A stretch of DNA of 64,000 nt from Planococcus sp. PAMC 21323 (GTDB taxonomy: Bacteria; Bacillota; Bacilli; Bacillales_A; Planococcaceae), in contig NZ_CP009129.1 in assembly GCF_000785555.1 (NCBI RefSeq), forward strand, positions 2,976,001-3,040,000. Direction: 5' to 3'. The position numbers were made by a program, and so were the translations under genes. The notes under the pieces were generated by a model. The model saw nothing but the letters and a program-made list of their open reading frames with translations, searched no databases and had not been told where the DNA came from. Positions 10,465-17,812 of this stretch are shown in pieces (position 1 is the first letter of the stretch; each line of letters starts with the position of its first letter).

Positions 10465-10767
10465 TTAACGAATTGGGCTGTGTACTGTCACAAGTTTCGT
10501 ACCATCTGGGAATGTGGCTTCCACTTGGATATCTTTGATCATTTCTGGAATACCTTCCATGACATCTTCTCGAGTTAAGATGGTTGCACCGTATTCCATT
10601 AATTCTGCTACAGTTTTTCCGTCTCGTGCGCCTTCTACGATTTCGTAGGTAATAATGGCTACGGATTCCGGGTGATTCAATTTTAAGCCTCTGTCTTTTC
10701 TTCTTCTCGCTAAGTCAGCAGCTACCACAATCATTAATTTGTCGATTTCTCTTGGCAATAAATGCAT
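10465..10767 (-). CDS. ureA: Urease gamma subunit UreA
   Basis: Smallest urease subunit, 100 aa, first gene of the leftward operon. Recognisable from [23 protein letters not shown] and [32 protein letters not shown] just upstream sets the start. Upstream are a CodY-like box and a leader hairpin, described separately. Confidence 0.97.
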   Translation of the reverse strand: MHLLPREIDKLMIVVAADLARRRKDRGLKLNHPESVAIITYEIVEGARDGKTVAELMEYGATILTREDVMEGIPEMIKDIQVEATFPDGTKLVTVHSPIR

Positions 10768-10799
10768 CTACTACACCTCCCTTATTTTTTGGAGAAAGT

Positions 10800-10827
10800 A
10801 AAAAAGCCCTCTTCTACGAGACTTTTT
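10800..10827 (-). promoter_or_regulatory. Imperfect hairpin with U-tract in the ureA leader (possible attenuator)
   Basis: On the minus strand a stem AAAAAG/CTTTTT with inner GAG/CTC is followed by a T-run about 35 nt before the ureA start. It looks like a weak intrinsic terminator inside the leader rather than after a gene. No competing antiterminator was worked out. The remaining upstream DNA to 11088 shows only the CodY-like site and no gene. Confidence 0.35.
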
Positions 10828-10834
10828 ATTTTGC

Positions 10835-10849
10835 AAGATTCAGAAATTT
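10835..10849. promoter_or_regulatory. CodY-box-like site upstream of ureA
   Basis: AAGATTCAGAAATTT matches the CodY consensus AATTTTCWGAAAATT at 12 of 15 positions and lies about 70 bp upstream of ureA. CodY represses urease in B. subtilis (established), so a CodY role is plausible here. Binding is not shown. Confidence 0.45.
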
Positions 10850-11088
10850 TAGAAACCTATGCATTTTATATGGTTTTCTGTTTCAACATAATTTTCGTCT
10901 CTTTTTTATACTCTCTCTAAAGCAATTTAGCATGTGGGTATTTAAAGGTAAAGACCTCTTACGTAAAGCAGTTATTTATAACTACTTAAAGATATTATAA
11001 AGAACTATATAACCTCTTAACACTTCTTACTTATCGCTTTTCGGCTCTGCTATTAACAGGAATAAAGAACTAGTCAAAGGATAGCTGT

Positions 11089-11331
11089 TTAAAGATTTTT
11101 CGATTTTTGCTGCAATCTATTATAATATTGTACGCTGGTCAAAGCGCCTTCTTCTACCATGTCAGAGTCATCGATATCCGACGGCTTGCCCAAGTTTTTC
11201 ACATATTGTGTTTTTAAATCCTTCATATCAATATCGAGGTCTTTTGCTTTTTTCTGCTTTTTACTTTTAGCAAGATATATAGTTCCTGCAGCGAGTCCTG
11301 CAAGCCCCAATACTTTTGTCTTTTTCTTCAT
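11089..11331 (-). CDS. Small hypothetical protein with N-terminal membrane segment
   Basis: 80 aa from ATG 11331. A Lys-rich start is followed by a short hydrophobic segment (VLGLAGLAAGTIYLA), then a basic KKQKKAK stretch and an acidic, probably disordered tail. AAGGAAG lies 9 nt before this ATG; an in-frame TTG at 11340 would have no spacing, so ATG is preferred. It could be a membrane-tethered small protein. No family recognised. It reads toward the urease operon but is separated from ureA by about 320 bp. Confidence 0.6.
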   Translation of the reverse strand: MKKKTKVLGLAGLAAGTIYLAKSKKQKKAKDLDIDMKDLKTQYVKNLGKPSDIDDSDMVEEGALTSVQYYNRLQQKSKNL

Positions 11332-11375
11332 TCCATTCAACTTCCTTTCATTATTTTTTAACTAAAAGAAGCCGT

Positions 11376-11395
11376 AGTTAATTAACTACCGCCTC
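11376..11395 (-). terminator. Hairpin at the stop codon of the 33-aa ORF
   Basis: Minus-strand CGGTAGTTAATTAACTACGG is a near-perfect inverted repeat that spans the stop codon of the small ORF and is followed by CTTCTTTT. It may be a weak terminator. Confidence 0.45.
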
Positions 11396-11483
11396 CATGC
11401 ATCTTCATATAATAAATGTCTACATCTGTTTTTTCGTATTTTTTATAAGCCTTGTGTAAGTTCTTGTGTTTTGTCCCGTTCAT
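11382..11483 (-). CDS. Very small basic protein (33 aa), uncharacterised
   Basis: The ORF reads MNGTKHKNLHKAYKKYEKTD then VDIYYMKMHGGGS. AAAGGTGG lies 7 nt before its ATG, a good ribosome site, and a hairpin covers its stop codon, so it has the layout of a real gene. It is Lys/His/Tyr-rich with no membrane segment. A possible promoter (TTGTAA, 17 nt, TATGTT) lies upstream. Function unknown. Confidence 0.6.
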   Translation of the reverse strand: MNGTKHKNLHKAYKKYEKTDVDIYYMKMHGGGS

Positions 11484-11614
11484 TTTTTCAACCACCTTTT
11501 TCTAGTGAAGTTGCATTAAATGTAAAGTTAAAAACATGACTTACTACTAACATAATACATTCAGGGGAGGTTTACAATCGATTTCCAGCCTTCTAAAAGA
11601 AATATTCAGTCAAT

Positions 11615-12514
11615 TCACGGCTTATCGATGGTACGAAAAGATTTTGTTCGTAACGAGATTAAAATTCCGGTAATGATGATTAATCCACCTATAAGCTGTG
11701 GTGCACTGATGATCTGTTTCAACAAAATATAACTGAAGATCATGGCGATAAAAGGCTCTAAATTTAATAGGAGTGAAATATTTGAGGCTCCTGCCGCTCG
11801 AATAATCCCGTTCCATAAATACGTACATAAGCCGTGCATAATAACTGCCGTAATGATTAGCAGAACCCAATATTTCCATTCCACATTCAGCGCTGAAGGA
11901 AAAGATTTCCACGAAACAAACGGCAACAACCCGATCATTCCGATTAAGTTGGTATACCACGTTATCGCGCCAACACTCATTGTTTTAGACATATGTTGAA
12001 CGAGTAAGATAAATATAGAAAACGATAACATCGTCCCTCCGATAAGCAACTCGCCCAAGCCAATTGACGGTACAAACCATGTCCCTTGAGTAATGACGAG
12101 CCAAACACCAGATAAACCTACTAAAGCGCCTACCCAAAACATTAATTGCTTTTTCTCTTTTAAATAGTAAGCAGATAATGCGACCGTTACGATAGGCGAA
12201 AGCGCTAAAATAAGCGAAGCTGTTACAGGTTCTGTGTACTGTAAGCTAGCGTAAAAGCTCCATTGATTAAATGAAACTCCGATTAATCCTCCTGCAACCA
12301 GGAGCAGCCATCCTTTTTTATCAAACCTCGTCCCACGCACTTGCTGATGCGTTACGGTATACAAGAACATTAAAATAAATACTAAGCGAATAACTGCAAT
12401 GATTCCTGGATCAAATTGCTTTACCAAGATCGATCCAAAAACGAAGTTACTGCCCCAAGCTGTTACACAAAATATACCGATTAAATACAATTTCAATTGA
12501 CTATTTATGTTCAT
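11615..12514 (-). CDS. DMT-superfamily transporter (EamA family)
   Basis: About 299 aa, ten predicted membrane segments arranged as two EamA repeats, each ending near a conserved hydrophobic helix (ALSPIVTVALSAYYLKEKK and LEPFIAMIFSYILLKQ). Such proteins usually export metabolites or amino acids; the substrate cannot be told from sequence. The frame is open to 12544, but MNINSQLKLY at 12514 is the natural start. Single gene, with panB behind it on the same strand. Confidence 0.85.
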   Translation of the reverse strand: MNINSQLKLYLIGIFCVTAWGSNFVFGSILVKQFDPGIIAVIRLVFILMFLYTVTHQQVRGTRFDKKGWLLLVAGGLIGVSFNQWSFYASLQYTEPVTASLILALSPIVTVALSAYYLKEKKQLMFWVGALVGLSGVWLVITQGTWFVPSIGLGELLIGGTMLSFSIFILLVQHMSKTMSVGAITWYTNLIGMIGLLPFVSWKSFPSALNVEWKYWVLLIITAVIMHGLCTYLWNGIIRAAGASNISLLLNLEPFIAMIFSYILLKQIISAPQLIGGLIIITGILISLRTKSFRTIDKP

Positions 12515-12620
12515 CACCCACCATCTAAAAAGGCATAGTTGCATTCAACTACCCATTTTCTATTATATAGGGAGTGTCGCGTTGTTACAATTTCGCCTTC
12601 GACAGTATTTCATGATTATG

Positions 12621-12651
12621 AAAAACCTAGCATCTTTTTCAAGATACTAGG
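12621..12651 (-). terminator. panB terminator
   Basis: Minus-strand stem CCTAGTATCTT/AAGATGCTAGG with a 4-nt loop followed by TTTTT, just after the panB stop codon. Confidence 0.9.
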
Positions 12652-12665
12652 CTCTGTCTTATTAC

Positions 12666-13502
12666 TTATTCTTTTCCGCCATATAATTGCTTCAGCTCTT
12701 CTTCTTTCATCGTAAAACGATGTTCTTCTGCAGGAAATGCGCCTGATTTCACTTCATTTACATATGTCATCAAGCCGTTTTTCATACTTTCTCCTGTTTC
12801 AGCGTAGGAGCGAACAAATTTCGGTAAATGGTGAGAGCCATATTTCAGCGTATCGTGGTATACCAGCACTTGACCATCTGTTTCGCTGCCCGCTCCAATG
12901 CCAATAACAGGGATTGTAAGCGCCGCAGTTACTTTTTCAGCTAGTTGATAAGGAATGCATTCAAGTACCAGCATACACGCGCCTGCCGCTTCACAAGCGA
13001 GGGCATCGTCGATTAGTTTTTGTGCCGCATCTGCAGTTTTCCCTTGCACTTTATAGCCACCAAGAACACCTGCCGATTGAGGCAGCAAACCGAGATGCGC
13101 GACAACTGGAATGCCGGTATGAGTTAGTAATTTGATGGCATCTAAAACACTATCTGCGCCTTCCACTTTGACCGCTTCCGCTCCAGTTTCTTGAAAAATC
13201 TGGACGGCGTTATCGATTATGCGCTGTTCACTTCCGTGAAACGAAGCAAACGGCATATCTACAACTAAAAAGGTATCGGGTGCTCCGCGCCGGGCCGCTT
13301 TTCCGTGATGAATCATGTCGTTAATTGTGACTTTGACTGTCGAATCATATCCAAGAACAACCATTCCTAGAGAATCTCCAACTAAAATAACATCCACTCC
13401 GGCCTCCTCAGCAAGTTTGGCTGACGGATAATCATAAGCGGTGAGCATGGCGATTTTTTCGTTTTGTGTTTTCATTTTGATCAGTGATGCTGTATTCTTC
13501 AT
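12666..13502 (-). CDS. panB: 3-methyl-2-oxobutanoate hydroxymethyltransferase
   Basis: First step of pantothenate synthesis: transfers a hydroxymethyl group from 5,10-methylene-THF to alpha-ketoisovalerate. 278 aa from ATG 13502, which has AAGGAGAG upstream; a longer open frame to 13730 is discarded because it reads through a structured leader. It shows [34 protein letters not shown] (metal-binding Asp), FHGSEQ, and [15 protein letters not shown] with its catalytic Glu region. panC and panD are not nearby, so the pathway is split in this genome. A hairpin system in the leader may regulate it. Confidence 0.95.
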   Translation of the reverse strand: MKNTASLIKMKTQNEKIAMLTAYDYPSAKLAEEAGVDVILVGDSLGMVVLGYDSTVKVTINDMIHHGKAARRGAPDTFLVVDMPFASFHGSEQRIIDNAVQIFQETGAEAVKVEGADSVLDAIKLLTHTGIPVVAHLGLLPQSAGVLGGYKVQGKTADAAQKLIDDALACEAAGACMLVLECIPYQLAEKVTAALTIPVIGIGAGSETDGQVLVYHDTLKYGSHHLPKFVRSYAETGESMKNGLMTYVNEVKSGAFPAEEHRFTMKEEELKQLYGGKE

Positions 13503-13530
13503 TTTTCTCTCTCCTTTTGGGAGGGAAACC

Positions 13531-13603
13531 AAAAATAAAGCCCATCTTTCCAATTTTGGACAGACGGGCAGGAAGTTTATTGTAGGTTTTCTCCGTCCCT
13601 GTC
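13531..13603 (-). promoter_or_regulatory. Putative attenuator in the panB leader
   Basis: The terminator-like hairpin is at 13540-13569 (GCCCGTCT paired with AGATGGGC, inner TCC/GGA) and is followed on the minus strand by TTTATTTTT (13539-13531). An alternative pairing joins 13593-13603 (GACAGGGACGG) to 13559-13567 (CCGTCTGTC), using the 5-prime arm of the terminator. The two structures exclude each other. Further upstream, GGGCAG (about 13676) can pair with CTGCC (about 13620). Alternatively the hairpin is simply the terminator of the upstream peptidase gene. Confidence 0.5.
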
Positions 13604-13743
13604 GATTTAAGATCAAGGCAGAACTATGCAGTTGTTGAGTATTTTTATAGGTGCAGTTCAGCAATGATACTGCCCTTAATGTCACTATAGCAGAAGTATG
13701 TGTGTTGGAACATGGTTTGTGTCTACTCATAGAGAGCTTGAAG

Positions 13744-14448
13744 CTAAGGATTCAGAAGATTTCGCTCCCCCAAGTACTCAACCACCAATTCCTCTTCTCC
13801 ACCTTTATACACGCGGTAAACTTTAGCTGCAGGTCTTGAGCTAACAATCTTTTTGATGTCGTGGTCAATATAATGAACTGCTGCTCCGTCATCTACAGCG
13901 ATGCCAGATTGTATTACTCCTTGGTCCACAAACTGGCGATAGGTCGGTCTTCTTTCAGCTTCGCCGTCGTAATGTGGGCAATGGCTTCCTGGTAAAAAGC
14001 CGAGCGCATCGAGTGGTTCGAGTTTGTCGCCATAAGAATCGGTAATCCCTTGTTCATACCAGCAAATCGATCCTGCACTAAGACCTGCTAGCACAATTCC
14101 TTGTTCCCACGCCTTTTCCAAAATACGATCCAGTCCCCACTCTTTCCAAAGCACCAATAAATTTTTCGTATTGCCACCGCCTACATAAATGATGTCTTGC
14201 TGTAATACAAACGCTTCTAAGTTTCGTGTATGTGGTTTGAATAATGATAAATGACTTGGCTCGCAGTGTTGTTGATTGAAAAAATCATAAAATTTGTCAA
14301 TATAACTATCTGCATCTCCACTCGCTGTCGGGATAAAACAGATTTTTGGCCGAGCTTTGTTTGCTTGTTTCAATATGTAGTGATCGAGTAGCGGATTATC
14401 TGGTTCCATGGAGAATCCACCGCCTCCCATCGCAATAATTTGACGCAT
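13744..14448 (-). CDS. Peptidase E-like protein (S51 / class I glutamine amidotransferase fold)
   Basis: Predicted serine dipeptidase of the PepE/S51 family, 234 aa from ATG 14448 (GAGGTG 6 nt upstream; an in-frame GTG at 14457 is less likely). The nucleophile Ser lies in [20 protein letters not shown] and [13 protein letters not shown] are family hallmarks; SHCPHYDGE carries candidate catalytic residues. Cytoplasmic. The physiological substrate is unknown; family members cleave Asp-X dipeptides or act on cyanophycin. Confidence 0.85.
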   Translation of the reverse strand: MRQIIAMGGGGFSMEPDNPLLDHYILKQANKARPKICFIPTASGDADSYIDKFYDFFNQQHCEPSHLSLFKPHTRNLEAFVLQQDIIYVGGGNTKNLLVLWKEWGLDRILEKAWEQGIVLAGLSAGSICWYEQGITDSYGDKLEPLDALGFLPGSHCPHYDGEAERRPTYRQFVDQGVIQSGIAVDDGAAVHYIDHDIKKIVSSRPAAKVYRVYKGGEEELVVEYLGERNLLNP

Positions 14449-14472
14449 ATAGAGCACCTCCGCTTAATCAAA

Positions 14473-14501
14473 TTGGAACTTTTATCCTCTTCTGCTATAA
14501 T
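14473..14501 (+). promoter_or_regulatory. Strong SigA promoter of the nucleotidyltransferase gene
   Basis: TTGGAA (14473-14478), 17-nt spacer, TATAAT (14496-14501) preceded by TGC (extended -10). A start codon follows at about 30 nt. Confidence 0.85.
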
Positions 14502-14531
14502 ATAAAAATTCAGTTATTGGGGGAATTGCTT

Positions 14532-15299
14532 ATGCTTATCCAAGAAATTGCAGTCGTAGAAATCACAACGAGTTTAATGACTAGTCCCCATGTAAGGGCT
14601 ATTTTCCTGAAAGGTTCCATGGGCAGAAATGAACACGATGAACATTCAGACATCGATCTTTATTGCTTAGTCCATCAAGAACAAGAAGAACTTTTTCTGA
14701 AACAGCGACTATCTCACTTAGAAGCTTATCGACCGGTGTTGTTTCAAGATGATATCTTCATTATTGCGCCTCAATTAATCGCGGTTTTTGATAATTTATT
14801 GCATATCGATTTGTTTACAGTGACGGTTGAATCGTTTACTACGAAGGATTTTTTCAAAGTGTTATACGACCCCGAAAATTTGCTCGATCAATTTGTAGAA
14901 TCACAAAATCTCGAGCTTAGCAAAGAAGAATATACAGATCATGTTATTGATGTTGCGTGGTTTTTATTTCAATACCGCAAAGCGAGTGGTAGAGGAAATG
15001 GCGTTTGGGCCGTGAAAATGTTATCTCACGTAATTGAACATTTGGCACGTGTTTTGTTATACCGATATGCCCCTCACCGCGCTCAATTAGGATTAAAAAC
15101 AATCAGTCAATCGCTACCAAAGGCTGTGTTTTTAGAAATAGAGTCTATATCTAATTTCATGACGCCTGAAAACCATGCACAAGCTGCTTTTCAAATACGG
15201 CAATTAGTTGCTAAGGAAGCTAGTTGGATCGATGAACATGTTGAAGAGCGCAAAACGATGATGCCGCTAATGACGGCGATGCTCAACGAGTCCCGTTAA
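14532..15299 (+). CDS. Nucleotidyltransferase-domain protein (aminoglycoside/kanamycin-type fold)
   Basis: 255 aa from ATG 14532 (a TTG at 14517 coincides with the GGGGG ribosome site, so ATG is chosen). The N-terminal third has the polymerase-beta-type signature GSMGRNEHDEHSDIDL with two catalytic Asp residues, and IDLF further on as the third acidic site. The C-terminal half is helical, like substrate-binding domains of nucleotidyltransferases. Substrate unknown; it may adenylylate a small molecule or be a toxin-like or housekeeping enzyme. Expressed from its own strong promoter. Confidence 0.75.
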   Translation: MLIQEIAVVEITTSLMTSPHVRAIFLKGSMGRNEHDEHSDIDLYCLVHQEQEELFLKQRLSHLEAYRPVLFQDDIFIIAPQLIAVFDNLLHIDLFTVTVESFTTKDFFKVLYDPENLLDQFVESQNLELSKEEYTDHVIDVAWFLFQYRKASGRGNGVWAVKMLSHVIEHLARVLLYRYAPHRAQLGLKTISQSLPKAVFLEIESISNFMTPENHAQAAFQIRQLVAKEASWIDEHVEERKTMMPLMTAMLNESR

Positions 15300-15303
15300 G
15301 GCT

Positions 15304-15855
15304 TTACTCAAGGTTTTCTAGCCATTCCGTTTTCAATAGAGAAAAAATATAAGCATCGTGAGACTGATTTCGCTGGTGTAAATAACCACGGAGGCGGCCT
15401 TCTAATGTAAAGCCGAGCTTTTCCAATAATCGGTTTGATGCTGTGTTTTCTGGAAAAGTCACAGCTCCTATACGGTGTAAATCCAGTTCAGAAAAAGCGT
15501 AGTTTAATACGGCTTGATTCGCTTCTTGTGTATAGTATTGATGCCAATAATCCGGATGAAGCTCGTATCCAACTTCCGCTTTTTTTGCTTTGGTATTTAA
15601 ATTATTTAATCCAATCGTCCCAATAAATTCATTGTTCTCTTTTAAACGAATCGCCCAGCGCATTCCGCGATTTGCGATTAAAACGGCTTCAAACGACCGA
15701 ATGATTTCAACGGCTTCTTCAGGATCAGTCAAACTATCCATTCCGTAATACTCGGTTACACTATCGCGCGACATAATATCAAAAAAGCGGGGTGCATCCT
15801 TTTCTTCGACTTTCGTTAACGTTAATCGTTTGGTGGTCAGTGTTGAAAGTTCCAT
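15304..15855 (-). CDS. GNAT acetyltransferase (RimJ/RimL-like)
   Basis: 183 aa from ATG 15855. N-terminal LTTKRLTLTKVEEKDA, then EFIGTIGLNNLN and the acetyl-CoA loop region VGYELHPDYWHQYYTQEA, then HRIGAVTFPENTASNRLLEKLGF, a typical RimJ/RimL C-terminus. It may acetylate protein N-termini or a small amine. Immediately follows a second GNAT gene (20-nt gap), and the two are similar in layout, so they may be a tandem pair. It ends 4 nt from the convergent nucleotidyltransferase gene with no visible terminator. Confidence 0.8.
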   Translation of the reverse strand: MELSTLTTKRLTLTKVEEKDAPRFFDIMSRDSVTEYYGMDSLTDPEEAVEIIRSFEAVLIANRGMRWAIRLKENNEFIGTIGLNNLNTKAKKAEVGYELHPDYWHQYYTQEANQAVLNYAFSELDLHRIGAVTFPENTASNRLLEKLGFTLEGRLRGYLHQRNQSHDAYIFSLLKTEWLENLE

Positions 15856-15875
15856 CGTTCTACATCTTTTCGATT

Positions 15876-16415
15876 TCACAAATCTCGTGGATTGATGATC
15901 GCCAGTATTTGGTGGTCCTGCCATTTGCCATTGATTTCAACATTTTTCGAAGCAATGCCTTCTCGATGAAAACCGGCTTTTTCCAGCACGCGAATAGAAG
16001 CTTCATTTCCTGGCATAACGCCTGCTTCGATCCGGTGTAGCGCTAGCTTTTTAAAAGCGTATGCCACGGTTAACTCGATTGCCTCTGTCATATAGCCCCT
16101 ATTGTTATAGGCTTTGTCTAGTGCGTATCCCAATATCGCGCTTTGCATTGGTCCTCTAATGACTTGTACTAAGCTAATCGTTCCGACCAACAAATCGGAT
16201 TCATTCTCAAAAATTCCAAAGCTATACGATAGATCATCTTCTTTTTGATCAGCGTAAATTTCAATAAGCTCTTGCTGCATCTCAAGCGTATAAAAGTCCG
16301 AATAACGCGTCACCGAATAGGTTTCGAAAAAGTCACGATTTGCTATTTCTAGTTTCAGTTTTTGCGCAGCATCTCTTGGCTGAAAAAAACGAATATGCAC
16401 TTTTCTACCTTTCAC
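15876..16415 (-). CDS. GNAT acetyltransferase (RimJ/RimL-like)
   Basis: 179 aa with a GTG start at 16415; GAGGAGGG lies 6 nt upstream, which decides the start. It contains DLLVGTISLVQVIRG, LGYALDKAYNNRGYMTEA as the acetyl-CoA-binding region, and LHRIEAGVMPGNEASIRVLEKAGF. Similar in architecture to the downstream GNAT gene. A parS site lies 18 bp upstream of its start codon. Substrate unknown. Confidence 0.85.
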   Translation of the reverse strand: MKGRKVHIRFFQPRDAAQKLKLEIANRDFFETYSVTRYSDFYTLEMQQELIEIYADQKEDDLSYSFGIFENESDLLVGTISLVQVIRGPMQSAILGYALDKAYNNRGYMTEAIELTVAYAFKKLALHRIEAGVMPGNEASIRVLEKAGFHREGIASKNVEINGKWQDHQILAIINPRDL

Positions 16416-16432
16416 TGAAGACCCTCCTCTAA

Positions 16433-16448
16433 AGTTTCACGTGAAACA
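16433..16448. promoter_or_regulatory. parS centromere-like site (ParB/Spo0J binding)
   Basis: AGTTTCACGTGAAACA matches the B. subtilis parS consensus TGTTNCACGTGAAACA at 15 of 16 positions and contains the full 14-bp palindrome GTTTCACGTGAAAC. It is intergenic. I found no second copy in the window. Confidence 0.85.
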
Positions 16449-16506
16449 ACTTTATTCTTGTATGGTTTTTGAGAATCTTGATAGTGTGTCAAAAATCATT
16501 ACTCTT

Positions 16507-16665
16507 CTAATTCATTCGCTTACTTTCCTTCAATAACGCAATGATTTCATTGTTTTGCTCAATTTGTTTCTCAGAATTTAGACGAATTTGCCGAATCCAT
16601 CTAAATGCAAATGCCACAATAAAAATAGGTATTAGGATAAAGAGTGTTCCAATGATGTCGCCCAT
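16507..16665 (-). CDS. Small single-span membrane protein (52 aa)
   Basis: MGDIIGTLFILIPIFIVAFA forms one membrane helix, followed by FRWIRQIR and a Gln/Glu-rich helix (EKQIEQNNEIIALLKE) that could form a short coiled coil. AAGGAGG at ideal spacing before ATG 16665 supports translation. It resembles short DUF4083-like proteins of Bacillales, from memory and unproven. It lies 19 nt downstream of a DUF4181-like membrane gene on the same strand and may be cotranscribed. Function unknown. Confidence 0.7.
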   Translation of the reverse strand: MGDIIGTLFILIPIFIVAFAFRWIRQIRLNSEKQIEQNNEIIALLKESKRMN

Positions 16666-16684
16666 CTTGTTACCTCCTTCCTTT

Positions 16685-17158
16685 TTAAAAACCTGGTGAT
16701 AAAATCCACAACAGCGCTATGACAACAGCACCTGCTAATCCCATGACTGATATTGTGTATAAGTATTCATTGGGGTTTTCTGCATATTTTCGTTCAAATC
16801 CTATTTGAACCAATACCGGTAAAATCATAAAGACTGAACATACGAGAAATAGCGGTGTACTCATGGAAAGATCTGTATTCCAAAGGATAAGTAGGATTGT
16901 TATTAATACAATACTTGATACTATGCTTACAATTCTGTCCCATTTTTTGTGTAAATCATTTACGTATTTATCTTTAACAGGTTTCTCTTTTTCATCCCCA
17001 CTGATTCTTTTTAACAAGCTATTCGTTAAAAAAATAACTGCTATGCTGCCACCTACAAAAAGAATAAAACGGAATGCCATTTCACTTTCTGAAACTCCGT
17101 CTCCAACTAATATAGGAATGCTCTCTCTCATGCTCATCGCATCGAAATCCACCCGCAT
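16685..17158 (-). CDS. DUF4181-like integral membrane protein
   Basis: 157 aa with four predicted membrane helices. After the first helix comes a charged loop (LLKRISGDEKEKP) and DLHKKWDRI; near the C-terminus RKYAENPNEYLYTI matches a motif shared with the downstream-numbered paralogue at 17387. GGGAGG precedes ATG 17158. DUF4181 assignment is from motif memory. It is a paralogue of 17387-17812 with an extra N-terminal extension. Its upstream DNA carries the 37-nt element and 20-nt repeats also found before the FAD dehydrogenase. Confidence 0.7.
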   Translation of the reverse strand: MRVDFDAMSMRESIPILVGDGVSESEMAFRFILFVGGSIAVIFLTNSLLKRISGDEKEKPVKDKYVNDLHKKWDRIVSIVSSIVLITILLILWNTDLSMSTPLFLVCSVFMILPVLVQIGFERKYAENPNEYLYTISVMGLAGAVVIALLWILSPGF

Positions 17159-17195
17159 TATACCTCCCTGATTCTGAATAAGTGCTTTATTTCTC

Positions 17196-17232
17196 TTATC
17201 GTATCATGTGAGATTGGAAAATTATAGATATT
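17196..17232 (-). repeat. 37-nt upstream element, copy A
   Basis: Identical to 19514-19550 at 35 of 37 positions. It lies about 38 nt upstream of the DUF4181-like gene start. Read on the minus strand it contains TATAAT, so it may be a shared promoter. Confidence 0.85.
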
Positions 17233-17270
17233 TTCAGATAGTTTTATGTATTCTGCAAACAAACTCTTTG

Positions 17271-17330
17271 GAACGCGCATATTTTTGTTTTACCGCGCGC
17301 ATTCCACTCGCAATCGCTCATAAGCATTAC
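17271..17330 (-). repeat. Degenerate 20-nt repeats, copy A (three units)
   Basis: Three 20-nt units begin at 17271, 17291 and 17311, related to the six-unit array at 19588-19707 (shared GAACGC-CAT-TTTTT and TCGCTCATAA blocks). The gap to the 37-nt element is 38 nt, against 37 nt at the other locus. Confidence 0.6.
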
Positions 17331-17386
17331 AGAAAACAAAAACACACAAAACCAGTCTCCTAGTTCTGCGTGTGCGTCGTCTTTTG

Positions 17387-17812
17387 TTAGTAGATATTGA
17401 GTACAAACGTAATAAAATCTGGAAATAAACTTACGCCAAAGGTCAGTAAGATAATAACGTTCGTTAAAGCTTCTAAAATGGTGAACAAATAATCATTCGG
17501 GTTTTCTGCATAATTTTTTTCGAACCCTGCTCTCAGCAAAACTTGCGCAATCCCAATGACAACAGTTAGTACAAATACAAATAGGCTTGCTGTGGGTCCA
17601 AACTTAATCACCGCCATCGACGCGCAAAAAATAGCGATGCCCGAGCCTATATTTAATATTCTCTCCCACTTTTTATGAAGTTCGTTTATTGGCTCAGCTT
17701 TCTTTTTCTCGACACCTAAAAAGTTTCGAAGAAAGGTGTTCATGAGGTAAATACTCGATACACTGCCAGAGGCAAAAAGAATAACTTTCCACGCAATCCC
17801 TTCAAAGAGCAC
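17387..17812 (-). CDS. DUF4181-like integral membrane protein (paralogue)
   Basis: 141 aa, four predicted membrane helices. It shares NELHKKWERI and EKNYAENPNDYLFTI with the protein at 16685-17158, so the two arose by duplication. The GTG start at 17812 has AGGAGG 8 nt upstream, and the gene begins 11 nt inside the end of the FAD dehydrogenase gene, so translation is probably coupled to it. Function unknown. Confidence 0.7.
   Translation of the reverse strand: MLFEGIAWKVILFASGSVSSIYLMNTFLRNFLGVEKKKAEPINELHKKWERILNIGSGIAIFCASMAVIKFGPTASLFVFVLTVVIGIAQVLLRAGFEKNYAENPNDYLFTILEALTNVIILLTFGVSLFPDFITFVLNIY

Noticed and set aside
13503-13730. N-terminal extension of PanB
   Set aside because: Would translate the structured leader; the ATG at 13502 has a strong ribosome site and gives the normal PanB start.
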